Source: Profundibacterium mesophilum KAUST100406-0324 (GTDB lineage Bacteria > Pseudomonadota > Alphaproteobacteria > Rhodobacterales > Rhodobacteraceae). Taken from it: 64,000 bases of DNA. The stretch is from contig NZ_APKE01000022.1 in assembly GCF_009835145.1 (NCBI RefSeq), forward strand, positions 108,804 through 172,803. The letters are read 5' to 3'. The notes beneath the pieces were generated by a model. The model made no database searches. It was not told the DNA's origin and saw only the letters and a program-made list of their open reading frames with translations. Both the position numbers and the translations under genes were made by a program. The number at the start of each line of letters is the position of its first letter. Position 1 is the stretch's first letter. Positions 37,099 through 45,600 of the stretch are shown piece after piece.

Positions 37099-37199
37099 GC
37101 GATTGTTCCTTCAACTTGTCCCGCGGCGAGGCAGGCTCTAGGTCGGTGCGGATGATAGCGATCCGCAACCTGCGGACAAGGTGCGAATGGGACCGGAAC

Positions 37200-38135
37200 A
37201 TGGGCGATGAGGCAATCAGGATCGAGGGGCTGCGCAAGGTCTACGCGGCCAGGCGCGGCGAAAGCGCCAAGGAGGCGTTGAGCGGCATCGACCTGGAGAT
37301 TCCGCAAGGCTCGATCTTCGGGCTGCTCGGCCCGAACGGCGCCGGCAAGTCCACGCTGATCAACATCCTCGCCGGGCTCGTGGTCAAGACCGAGGGGCAG
37401 GTCACCATCTGGGGCTTCGATCAGGACATCAACCCGCGCCAGTCGCGCGCCGCGATCGGGGTGATGCCGCAGGAGCTGAACATGGACCCGTTCTTCACGC
37501 CGCGCGGTGCGCTCGACGTGCAGGCAGGGCTCTACGGTGTGCCCAAGAGCGAGCGCCGCACCGACGAGATCCTCGAGATGATCGGCCTCACGGACAAGGC
37601 AGAGGCCTATGCGCGGACCCTTTCGGGGGGCATGCAGCGGCGCCTGCTGCTCGGCAAGGCGCTGGTGCACCGCCCGCAGATCCTCGTGCTCGACGAGCCG
37701 ACCGCCGGGGTGGATATCGAACTGCGCCAGATGCTGTGGAAGAACGTGCGCCAACTCAACGCCGATGGCATGACCATCATCCTGACCACGCATTACCTCG
37801 AGGAAGCCGAGGAAATGTGCGACGAGATCGCGATCATCGACAGCGGCCGCGTCCTCGTGCGTGACAAGACGCGCAACCTCGTGAACCGCATGGACAGCAA
37901 GACGCTGGTGATCGAGCCGGCGAGCGCCGTGCCGCAATCGTTGCCCCTGCCCGATGGGGTGAGCATGGAGCAGCGCGCGGGCGGCCTCCTGGCCTTCACC
38001 TATGCGCGTTCGGCGACCTCGCCCGACGCGATCCTCGCGGCCCTGCGCGATGCCGGTGTCGGGATCAGCGATGTCAGCATCGAGCAGCCCAATCTCGAGG
38101 ACGTGTTCCTGCAGATGACCCGCGCCGCGCGCTGA
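37200..38135 (+). CDS. ABC transporter ATP-binding protein (ABC-2 exporter type)
   Basis: This 311-residue ATPase has Walker A GPNGAGKST near residue 48, signature LSGGMQRRLLLGKAL, Walker B ILVLDEPTAGVD, and a C-terminal extension ending NLEDVFLQMTRA typical of ABC-2/DrrA-like exporters. ATG 37200 (MGDEAIRIEGL) starts at the conserved domain; 37152 and 37116 are in-frame upstream options. No permease gene lies beside it, so its membrane partner must be encoded elsewhere. Confidence 0.88.
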   Translation: MGDEAIRIEGLRKVYAARRGESAKEALSGIDLEIPQGSIFGLLGPNGAGKSTLINILAGLVVKTEGQVTIWGFDQDINPRQSRAAIGVMPQELNMDPFFTPRGALDVQAGLYGVPKSERRTDEILEMIGLTDKAEAYARTLSGGMQRRLLLGKALVHRPQILVLDEPTAGVDIELRQMLWKNVRQLNADGMTIILTTHYLEEAEEMCDEIAIIDSGRVLVRDKTRNLVNRMDSKTLVIEPASAVPQSLPLPDGVSMEQRAGGLLAFTYARSATSPDAILAALRDAGVGISDVSIEQPNLEDVFLQMTRAAR

Positions 38136-38340
38136 GGCACGGGCCTGACGCTGTTCTTGTCCGGCTCCGGTCCCCTGCGCCCCTGACCGGCCTCGCCTCC
38201 GTTCGGGTGCCGATACCCGCTCGCCGCGGCCGGTTTACCGGCCCGTTCCGCGCCCTCTCGCGCATTCGCGGCCCCGCGCCCTTCGGAACCCGATTGGTAC
38301 CGGCGGGTTTGCCCGCCATCAGGTCAAGGAGAGCGAACAC

Positions 38341-39402
38341 ATGGAACAGGTCGATGCGGATGTCGGGAATATCTTCGACAAGATCGACGCTTGGGTCGAT
38401 GGCTTCTTCCGCCTCCTGCCGAATATCGGCATCGCGCTCGTGCTCCTGGTGCTCTCCTGGTTCCTTGCCCTGTGGCTCGGCCGCGTCGTCACGCGCTCCG
38501 GCGCGCGGCGCGACCGGGAGAATCTCGGCGAGGTGGGAGGCTCGCTCTTGCGCTGGACGGTGTTCATCGTCGGCCTGATGCTGGCGGTGACGATCGTCGC
38601 GCCCTCGGTCACGCCGGCCGATCTCTTTGCCGGGCTCGGCATCGGCTCGGTCGCGATCGGCTTCGCATTCAAGGACATCCTGCAGAACCTGCTGGCGGGC
38701 ATCCTGATCCTGCTGCGCCAACCATTCGAGGTGGGCGATCAGATCGTCTCGGGCGGGCATGAAGGCACCGTGGAGCGGATCGAGACCCGCGCCACCCTGA
38801 TCAGGACCTATGACGGGCGCCGCGTGGTGATCCCCAATTCCGACATCTACACCGATGCCGTCATCGTCAACACCGCCTTCGACAAGCGCCGCTCGCAATA
38901 TGACATCCTGATCGGCTGCTCGGACGATCTCGAGGCGGCCTGCAAGCTGATCGTCGAGACGGCCTCGGGCTGCGAGGGCGTGCTTGCCGATCCCGCGCCC
39001 GAGGCGATCCCGTGGGGCATGGATGCCGACGGCAATACCGTGCGCCTGCGCTGGTGGACCGCGCCCGCACGCGGCGACGTGGTCCAGACCTGGGGGCGCG
39101 TCATCCGAACCGTCTACAACGCGCTCAACGACGGCGGCGTCGATCTGCCCTATCCGACGCGGATGGTCCTTTTTCATGACCAGACCGAAGCGACCGATGG
39201 TGACCGGAGCGCCCAGCGCGAAGGCTGGCCGTCCTCGGGCCGCGATCCGGAAGCGCGCCGCATTGCCGATGCGATCGCGGGCGGCCGCGCGTCACGCCGA
39301 AAGGGCGAGGAGGGCAGTGACGACAGCGACGGTGCGCGCAACAGCAGCGGTGGCAGTGACGGGGATCGCGAGACCGCGCCGGCGCGCGGCGAGGCCAGCT
39401 AG
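38341..39402 (+). CDS. Small-conductance mechanosensitive channel (MscS family)
   Basis: This 353-residue channel protein has three membrane helices in the first 125 residues, including the pore-lining FAGLGIGSVAIGFAFKDILQNLLAGI. The beta domain LRQPFEVGDQIVSGGHEGTV follows, then the C-terminal cytoplasmic vestibule. The last 45 residues are a Ser/Gly/Asp/Arg-rich low-complexity tail beyond the conserved part. An AAGGAGAG site precedes the ATG. The leader holds two perfect small hairpins, GGCCGGT/ACCGGCC at 38228-38243 and GGCGGG/CCCGCC at 38302-38317. Confidence 0.9.
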   Translation: MEQVDADVGNIFDKIDAWVDGFFRLLPNIGIALVLLVLSWFLALWLGRVVTRSGARRDRENLGEVGGSLLRWTVFIVGLMLAVTIVAPSVTPADLFAGLGIGSVAIGFAFKDILQNLLAGILILLRQPFEVGDQIVSGGHEGTVERIETRATLIRTYDGRRVVIPNSDIYTDAVIVNTAFDKRRSQYDILIGCSDDLEAACKLIVETASGCEGVLADPAPEAIPWGMDADGNTVRLRWWTAPARGDVVQTWGRVIRTVYNALNDGGVDLPYPTRMVLFHDQTEATDGDRSAQREGWPSSGRDPEARRIADAIAGGRASRRKGEEGSDDSDGARNSSGGSDGDRETAPARGEAS

Positions 39403-39445
39403 GCCATCCGGCCCGGCCGCGCCCCGCGCCGCCGCGGCAGGCCCG

Positions 39446-39829
39446 TCACTCGGCGACGGCCAGCATCCTGCCAAGACGGCGCCCGCCGAGAATATGGAGA
39501 TGGTAATGCGGGACTTCCTGGATCCCGTCCTTGCCGGCATTCGTGATCGTGCGGTAACCGCTCCCCTCAGCGCCCGGCGAGAGGTTCTTCTGCTTGCAGA
39601 TCTCGGCCACCAGCCGTGCGAAGTCGACGATCTCCTCGGCGGAGGCATGCGCGAAGAAGTCGTCCTGATCGAGATACGGCTTGCGCGGGATGACCAGCAC
39701 GTGGACCGGCGCCTGCGGAGCGATATCGTTGAAGGCGAGCGTGTGCTCGCTTTCCATGACGGTGTCGTTCGGGATCTCGCCGCGCAGGATCTTGGCGAAG
39801 ATGTTCTGATCGTCATAGGCTGGGTGCAA
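39446..39829 (-). CDS. HIT-family nucleotide-binding protein
   Basis: This 127-residue protein has the histidine-triad motif EVPHYHLHILGG near residue 110 and the HIT N-terminal half YDDQNIFAKILRGEIPN. It is most like the HinT group of nucleoside phosphoramidase/hydrolases. The start is a TTG at 39829 with GAGGAGA 6 bases upstream; the longer ATG frame at 39883 runs into the upstream gene and has no family similarity. It lies 11 bases downstream of the glycosyltransferase gene. Confidence 0.87.
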   Translation of the reverse strand: MHPAYDDQNIFAKILRGEIPNDTVMESEHTLAFNDIAPQAPVHVLVIPRKPYLDQDDFFAHASAEEIVDFARLVAEICKQKNLSPGAEGSGYRTITNAGKDGIQEVPHYHLHILGGRRLGRMLAVAE

Positions 39830-39840
39830 GGGAAGTCTCC

Positions 39841-41415
39841 TCAATCGTCGAAAAGGGTGCCTTCGGCGAGGATGGCCCGGCAATCGGAGAGCGGCAATCC
39901 CAGAAAGGCGGCGAGGGCGGTAGCATTCTCGGCCCCGCTCGCGGCCTCGCGCAGCACGCTGATCGAGCGGAACTGCGCATCCCTTATCGCATCGCTCTCG
40001 CCGAACATCTTCCGCCGCAGCGCCCCGATCAGATCGAGAAGATCGCCCCCCTCCTGCGTGCCGCCGGCAAGGCCGATCCGCCGCGCATGACCCAGCAGGT
40101 CGTCATCGCCGAAACTGCACTCGATCTCGAGCATCCTGACGGAGGAGCGGTCCGCATCGAAGTCGCGCAGCAGCTCGATATTGGCCGGATCGAGACAGAT
40201 CACCATGCGGTCGCTGCCGAACCGCTCGAACAGCATACGCAGGAGCGCGCGGCGATGGCGGGTGCGCTTGGCCATGCCGTTCTCGATTCCGCCGAGATCG
40301 GGCAGCGCGGCATGTTCCTCGTCGAAGACGAAGCCGACGCTCGGAATGCCGGCCTGCCGGTCGATGCGCTCGCGCAGGCGCTGTGCGACATGCCATTTCC
40401 GGCAGATCACGATCAGCAGTTCGCGCTCGCGCCCGAGGCTCGATTCGGTCTCCCAGAAGCGCGGGGCGAACCGCTGACCGATCCGCCCCTGCCCCGTCAT
40501 GAACCGGTAGAGCTGCCGCCCGTGGCCGGACAGCGCCACCACCTCGTCCCGCGCCGCGTAGAGTGCGGCGAGACGCCGTTTAAGCACCCCTGCCTCGGCA
40601 CTGATCTTGCGGGCGAAGAGAAAATCCTGTCCGCGCAGGAATTCGTAATGATCGTCGTAGAAAGTTGCCGGCATCCCGTATTCGGAAAAGGCGAGGAAGG
40701 TCGGGGCGCGGTTGCTGATCTGCGTGCGCGGCACGAGATGGCGCACGAGGGTCTGGAAGAAGATCTCGTCGGGGATCCAGGTGGTGCGGAAGAAGCGCAT
40801 CACGTCGGGGCGCCGAGCGCAGAAATCGAGCAGCGCCTCGGCGGTCGTGCGGCGCAGGCACCACCACTGGCTGCCGATCATCATCGTCAGATCGAGCGGG
40901 ACCGCCCGCTTCAGGCCCAGCGCCTTCTGCAGGTCGATCGACCGGTAGAAGAACCACTTGCGGCGGCGCTCGTTGAAGTAGTGGCGGTAGATGAGACGCT
41001 CGTCGCGAAAGCCCGTCTTGATCCATCCGCTCTCGAAATAGTCGAAGCTCTCGATGTGATCGACATCGGCGGCATCGAGAGCGCGGTGGATTGTATGGGC
41101 GGGCTTGATCGGCATGCAGTCGCCGGAAATCAGGTAGAGATGCGTGCATCTGGGAAACCGCGCCAGCGCCGTGTGCATCGCCGTCAGGCTCGCGGCGACG
41201 AGACTCCAGTCGCCCCAGCCGCAGCGCCGCGGCTTGACCAGCACGACATTCGGCGCCCGGCCCAGCGCCGCGCGCAGCTTCCTCATCTCGGCGCGGGGGG
41301 CGCAGGCGTCATAATGAAGAGCGACGGAATCGCCCGACGAGACGAGATCGCGCACCTGCGCGATAACCGCATCGGGGTCCTTGTGCGCCAGAAGGATATA
41401 GGCGATCTGTGCCAT
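39841..41415 (-). CDS. GT14-like (branching-enzyme) glycosyltransferase with DUF5928-type C-terminus
   Basis: This 524-residue protein has an N-terminal half resembling core-2/I-branching beta-1,6-N-acetylglucosaminyltransferases. The signatures are AYILLAHKDPDAVIAQV, VALHYDACAP, THLYLISGDCMPIK and IGSQWWCLRRTTAEALL. The C-terminal half (about 290-524) contains ELLIVICRKWHVAQRLRERI and resembles the DUF5928 region found on such enzymes in Rhodobacteraceae. It has no signal peptide, so it acts in the cytoplasm. It is divergent from a sulfotransferase gene across 145 bases, suggesting a sulfated glycan product. Confidence 0.82.
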   Translation of the reverse strand: MAQIAYILLAHKDPDAVIAQVRDLVSSGDSVALHYDACAPRAEMRKLRAALGRAPNVVLVKPRRCGWGDWSLVAASLTAMHTALARFPRCTHLYLISGDCMPIKPAHTIHRALDAADVDHIESFDYFESGWIKTGFRDERLIYRHYFNERRRKWFFYRSIDLQKALGLKRAVPLDLTMMIGSQWWCLRRTTAEALLDFCARRPDVMRFFRTTWIPDEIFFQTLVRHLVPRTQISNRAPTFLAFSEYGMPATFYDDHYEFLRGQDFLFARKISAEAGVLKRRLAALYAARDEVVALSGHGRQLYRFMTGQGRIGQRFAPRFWETESSLGRERELLIVICRKWHVAQRLRERIDRQAGIPSVGFVFDEEHAALPDLGGIENGMAKRTRHRRALLRMLFERFGSDRMVICLDPANIELLRDFDADRSSVRMLEIECSFGDDDLLGHARRIGLAGGTQEGGDLLDLIGALRRKMFGESDAIRDAQFRSISVLREAASGAENATALAAFLGLPLSDCRAILAEGTLFDD

Positions 41416-41560
41416 GGATGCGCCGCCCGATTTGCCTCTGCGCTGTCTTGCCCTTGGCCGTTCTTACCGCGAACAGCCATTGTATTGACAGGAGAGTTTT
41501 GCTTTTTTCAACGCTGACCCCGCGGCATCCGCGGGACTGCCTATGGGAGGGCCGCGGCCG

Positions 41561-42379
41561 ATGGGGTTTCCTGGAACCTGGATGACCGAGAGCGAAAGCG
41601 TTCTTTACAGGGTGGTTCCGAAATGCGCCTGCTCGACCATCGGCCAAATCCTGCATTACAGCGATCACGGACGCTTCTACGACGGCGATATCCACGATGC
41701 GTCGGAGGGCCTGCACAAATGGGGCCAGCCGGCGAGCCGCCCCCTGATCGAGCGGGCGGTCAAGGGTCACGAGACCTATGCCTTCAGCTGCGTGCGCAAT
41801 CCCTATGCGAGGGTGCTGAGCTCCTTTTTCGACAAGATCTGCGGCATTCAACGCAACGGACGGCGGTATCGCGGCAAGCTGGTGCCGCTCCTCGTGCAGC
41901 GATACGGCGTGGACGTGGGGGGCGAGGACGGAACCGCCCCGTTCGATCAGATCGCCAGTTTCAGGCGCTTCTTGCTTTTCGTCAGGGACACGATCCGCTG
42001 GCGCAAGCCGATGGATCCCGACATCCACTGGTCGTCGATGTCGGGGCATCTGTCGACCTTCATCCATAATGGCGGCCGGTATGACCGGATCTTCTGGTCC
42101 GAAAGCTTCACGGGGGGCATGGCCTCGGTTCTGGATGCGATCGACACGCCGCACCGGGTCGATCTGTCCCGGATCCCCCGCTTCAACGAATCCGAAGGGC
42201 ATGGCCCGCCCCGCGCGCATCCGGTGGAAGATTTCTTCGACGATCTGTCGATGCATCTGATGTGGGAAATCTATCATCTCGATTTCCAGCTCTTCGGCTA
42301 TGATTTCACGCGCCCATCGCAACTCGCCCCGGTGCGCGGGATCGACCTCGCCGAGGTGCATGCGCGGCTGGGCGAGTAG
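41561..42379 (+). CDS. Carbohydrate sulfotransferase family protein
   Basis: This protein is about 272 residues. The 5'-phosphosulfate loop reads RVVPKCACSTIGQIL near residue 17 and the 3'-phosphate loop CVRNPYARVLSSFFDKI near 74. Both are diagnostic of PAPS-dependent carbohydrate sulfotransferases (Sulfotransfer_2 type). ATG 41561 is preferred because GGGAGGG lies about 10 bases upstream; ATG 41543 would add six residues. It is divergent from the GT14-like gene. The acceptor glycan is unknown. Confidence 0.85.
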   Translation: MGFPGTWMTESESVLYRVVPKCACSTIGQILHYSDHGRFYDGDIHDASEGLHKWGQPASRPLIERAVKGHETYAFSCVRNPYARVLSSFFDKICGIQRNGRRYRGKLVPLLVQRYGVDVGGEDGTAPFDQIASFRRFLLFVRDTIRWRKPMDPDIHWSSMSGHLSTFIHNGGRYDRIFWSESFTGGMASVLDAIDTPHRVDLSRIPRFNESEGHGPPRAHPVEDFFDDLSMHLMWEIYHLDFQLFGYDFTRPSQLAPVRGIDLAEVHARLGE

Positions 42380-42643
42380 CGGCACCCCCGCAGGTCGCCT
42401 TCGGCTGAACAGCGCCCCCCGGCTCGAAGGCGCCCGGCTGCAGCGGAACCGGGGCATGTTTGCGGATCGGCGAGATTGCCGCCGGCCTCGCCGCGCACCT
42501 CTGTTGCCGTGTTGATACAGTAGGTGCGGCTTTCCAGGCATGACCGGGCAAGGTCCGAAAATAGTCTCAAACTTTTTGAGAATGATCCTCATCGGGCAGA
42601 AAGCCTCAGGCTCAAGCAAGACCGACACAGATCGAGGACGGAC

Positions 42644-43789
42644 ATGAAAATCTATGAATACATGGCGAAGCGCAATTGGCCGCACAGCTATTCAGGCAAG
42701 ATCCTTCTTGTCAGCTTCATCGGTGTGCACGTGCCCATGTTCGGTGCCGTTGCCTATGCCCTTCTGGCCGATGCCACCCCCTTCACCGAACAGCTCGACG
42801 TCCTTGCCGCGATGCTGGTCGCGACATTGGTCGGCACCGGCGGCACGATGTTCGTGATGAACGCCCTGCTGGCGCCCGTGGTCGCCGCGACGCAAGCCGC
42901 CGATGGCTACTTGCGCGAAGGCCGCACGCCCCGCCTGCCGACCACCTACACCGACAGCGCCGGCGTGTTGATGAGCAGCGTGCAGGAATGCATCACCCGC
43001 CTCGACAGCTCGCTCACCACATCCGAACTCGCACGCAAGCAGATCGCCCATGAGCACAGCTCGAAATTCCAGATCCTGGCGGGCATGAAGCACGATTTCC
43101 GCACGCCGCTCACCCGCATCCTGGGCTTTGCCGAGCTGATGAAATCCGAGGCCATCGGCCCGGTCGGCGACGACAGCTATCGCCGGTTCGCCGCGACCAT
43201 CGGGGATTCGGGACGCGAGCTGCTGCAGACGCTGCAATCCGTGCTCGACCTGTCGGATGCGCAGGCCCGCAGCCAGCTTGCCGAGGATAGCGAGGTGTTC
43301 GACCTTGCCGACATGGCGCAGGAGGCGATCTCTCTCGAACACCTGCACGCCCAGAAACGCGGCGTGTCGATCGAGCTGATCGCGCCGCCGGTGCTCGAGG
43401 TCTGCACCATTCCCAGCGCGGCCAAGAACATCCTGTCGGCGCTGCTGCAGGCCGCCATCGACCGGAACGTGCGCGGTGCGCAGGTCAGGATGGAGCTGGA
43501 CGGCGAACGCGGCCTGGCCTGCATCTCGGTGCTGGCCGTGGGCGGACAACTCACCCTCGAGGATGTCCCCTCCGAATTGCAGCATTTCTGCGACAATCTG
43601 CCGAGCGGCACCGGGTCCAGGTCGAGCCGTCCCGAGACCTCGACGCCGATGACCCTGCGGATGTCGCTCCTTGAGACGCTGACGCGGGCCATCGGCGCCG
43701 AGTTCACGCTTGGCCAGGACGCGCGCGGCTGGGAGATGCAGGTCCTGATCCGGCCGCAACCGCTGATCGTGCCGCTCGCGGCCGAATAG
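42644..43789 (+). CDS. Membrane histidine kinase with degenerate ATP-binding domain
   Basis: This 381-residue protein has two membrane helices near residues 20-40 and 52-78, a HAMP-like linker and a clear HisKA box MKHDFRTPLTRILGFAELM near 148. The following domain has no recognisable catalytic N box. NILSALLQAAIDRN stands where NLLxNAxK is expected, and there is neither a DxGxG G1 motif nor a GxGxG G2 motif. The likely result is a phosphotransfer or phosphatase protein rather than an active kinase. GAGGA precedes the ATG at 42644. No response-regulator gene is adjacent. The 264 bases upstream show no feature I can name. Confidence 0.8.
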   Translation: MKIYEYMAKRNWPHSYSGKILLVSFIGVHVPMFGAVAYALLADATPFTEQLDVLAAMLVATLVGTGGTMFVMNALLAPVVAATQAADGYLREGRTPRLPTTYTDSAGVLMSSVQECITRLDSSLTTSELARKQIAHEHSSKFQILAGMKHDFRTPLTRILGFAELMKSEAIGPVGDDSYRRFAATIGDSGRELLQTLQSVLDLSDAQARSQLAEDSEVFDLADMAQEAISLEHLHAQKRGVSIELIAPPVLEVCTIPSAAKNILSALLQAAIDRNVRGAQVRMELDGERGLACISVLAVGGQLTLEDVPSELQHFCDNLPSGTGSRSSRPETSTPMTLRMSLLETLTRAIGAEFTLGQDARGWEMQVLIRPQPLIVPLAAE

Positions 43790-43837
43790 GCGCGCGGCCG
43801 GGCCGCGCCGCGATCCGCGCGGCGGCCCTCGGCTTTC

Positions 43838-43868
43838 GCGCCCCGGACAGGCCCCGGGGCGCATTTCC
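43838..43868 (+). terminator. Probable terminator after the sensor kinase
   Basis: A nine-base stem GCGCCCCGG / CCGGGGCGC with a seven-base loop is followed by ATTTCCTT. It lies between the converging sensor-kinase and PfkB genes and may serve the plus strand. Confidence 0.5.
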
Positions 43869-43869
43869 T

Positions 43870-44862
43870 TCAGATCGACAGTTCCTCGGCGATCAGAGCG
43901 TTGAGATCTGTTTCGGCCCGGGCGCCGACATGGCCGATCACCTCGCTCGCCGCGATGCAGCCGATCCGCGCCGCGCGCTGCGGCGGATGCCCCTCGCATA
44001 TCGCCCACAGGAACGCACCGGCGAAGAGATCGCCCGCCCCGGTCGCATCCACGACCTTCACCGGGCGTGCCGGGGCATGCTGCCTCTGGCCGCCATGCAT
44101 CACATGCGCGCCCTGCGGGCCATCGGTGCAGACGAGGGTTTCGACCTGCCCGGCCATCGCCTCGAGCGCCGCGCCGAAATCCTTGGTCAGCTCCATCGCC
44201 AAAAGCTCGGCCCTGTTGCAAAACAGCAGATCGACATGCTCGGCGATCATCGCGCGGAACGCCTCGCGGTGACGCTCGACGCAGAAGGGATCGCTGAGCG
44301 TGAGGGACACGCGCCCGCCCGCGCCGCGCGCCGCCGCGATCGCCTTGGCGAAGGCCGCATGGCTTTCAGGGCCGTCGAAACGGTAGCCCTCAAGATAGAT
44401 CCACTCTGCCTCGCGCATCTGCGCCTCGTCGATATCGGCCTCCGAGAGGAACTCCGTCACGCCCAGATAGGTGTTCATCGACCGCTCGCCGTCGGGCGTG
44501 ACCAAGACGATGCAGCGTCCCGTCTCGGCCTCGTGATCGCGGGGGGCGCGCGCGGTTTCGTAATCGGCGCCCTGGGCGCGCAGGTCATGCGCGAAGATCG
44601 CGCCGAGCTGGTCGTCCTTGACCTTGCCGACATAGGCGCAGCGTCCGCCTAGGTGGGCGATGCCGGCGATCGTGTTGGCCGCCGAGCCGCCGCTCATCTC
44701 CTTGGCCGGTCCGATCCGGTCGTAAAGCGCGACCGCCCGTTCCATGTCGATGAGCTGCATGATGCCCTTGTCGATGCCGTTGGCCGCGAGAAAGGCTTCG
44801 TCGCAGGTGGCCAGCACGTCGACCATCGCGTTGCCGATACCGACAACCTGATACTTCTTCAT
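43870..44862 (-). CDS. PfkB-family kinase, adenosine-kinase-like
   Basis: This 330-residue protein has the two PfkB signatures: GGSAANTIAGIAHLGG near residue 58 and DATGAGDLFAGAFLW near 278, with the catalytic Asp in GAGD. The N-terminus YQVVGIGNAMVDVLA is typical of the adenosine-kinase branch. It would phosphorylate a nucleoside or sugar with ATP in the cytoplasm; the exact substrate is not shown. Its ATG overlaps the nth stop by 4 bases, so the two form an operon. Confidence 0.9.
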   Translation of the reverse strand: MKKYQVVGIGNAMVDVLATCDEAFLAANGIDKGIMQLIDMERAVALYDRIGPAKEMSGGSAANTIAGIAHLGGRCAYVGKVKDDQLGAIFAHDLRAQGADYETARAPRDHEAETGRCIVLVTPDGERSMNTYLGVTEFLSEADIDEAQMREAEWIYLEGYRFDGPESHAAFAKAIAAARGAGGRVSLTLSDPFCVERHREAFRAMIAEHVDLLFCNRAELLAMELTKDFGAALEAMAGQVETLVCTDGPQGAHVMHGGQRQHAPARPVKVVDATGAGDLFAGAFLWAICEGHPPQRAARIGCIAASEVIGHVGARAETDLNALIAEELSI

Positions 44863-45503
44863 TCCGTCTTGTCCTCGTATGCGCAGAGATCCCGGATCAG
44901 GCAGGCTCCGCATTTCGGCTTGCGCGCGACACACACATAGCGCCCGTGCAGGATCAGCCAGTGATGCGCGTGGCGCTGGTAGGGCGCCGGCACGTTGTCC
45001 TCGACCGCCCGCTCGACCGCGGCCACGTCCTTACCGGGCGCGATCCCGGTGCGGTTGCCGACGCGGAAGATATGCGTGTCGACCGCTTGCGAGGGATGGC
45101 CCCACCACATGTTCAGAACGACATTGGCGGTCTTGCGGCCCACCCCGGGCAACGATTGCAGGGCCGCGCGGCTTGACGGCACCTCGCCGCCATAATCCTC
45201 TTCGAGAATCCGGCTCAGCTTGATGACGTTGCGGGCCTTGTTGCGGTAAAGGCCGATCGACTTGATATGGGCGGTCAGCGCCTCCTCGCCCAGATCGAGC
45301 ATCTTGCGCGGGGTATCGGCGATCTCGAAAAGACCCGCGGTGGCGCGGTTGACCCCCGCATCGGTCGCCTGCGCGCTGAGCGCCACCGCCACGAGGAGGG
45401 TATAGGCGTTCACGTGATGGAGCTCGCCCTTGGGCTCTGGCTCGGCCGCCTCGAACCTAGAGAAGATCTCGGCGATCGCGGAATAGGGCAAGGCGCGTGT
45501 CAT
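44859..45503 (-). CDS. nth: Endonuclease III
   Basis: This 214-residue base-excision repair glycosylase/AP lyase has the helix-hairpin-helix LPGVGRKTANVVLNM with catalytic Lys near 120. The catalytic Asp is in AVDTHIFRV near 140. The C-terminal 4Fe-4S cluster motif spaces Cys as CVARKPKCGACLIRDLC. It removes oxidised pyrimidines. It is upstream of and overlaps the PfkB kinase gene. Confidence 0.95.
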   Translation of the reverse strand: MTRALPYSAIAEIFSRFEAAEPEPKGELHHVNAYTLLVAVALSAQATDAGVNRATAGLFEIADTPRKMLDLGEEALTAHIKSIGLYRNKARNVIKLSRILEEDYGGEVPSSRAALQSLPGVGRKTANVVLNMWWGHPSQAVDTHIFRVGNRTGIAPGKDVAAVERAVEDNVPAPYQRHAHHWLILHGRYVCVARKPKCGACLIRDLCAYEDKTE

Positions 45504-45600
45504 CGCGCCGGTATGCCCCGGCGGCGATGATCGCGCAAGAACCGGGTCGCGCCGGCGCTCCTTGCCGCGCTAGCCTGCCGTGATGAGGGGAGTGCATGGC

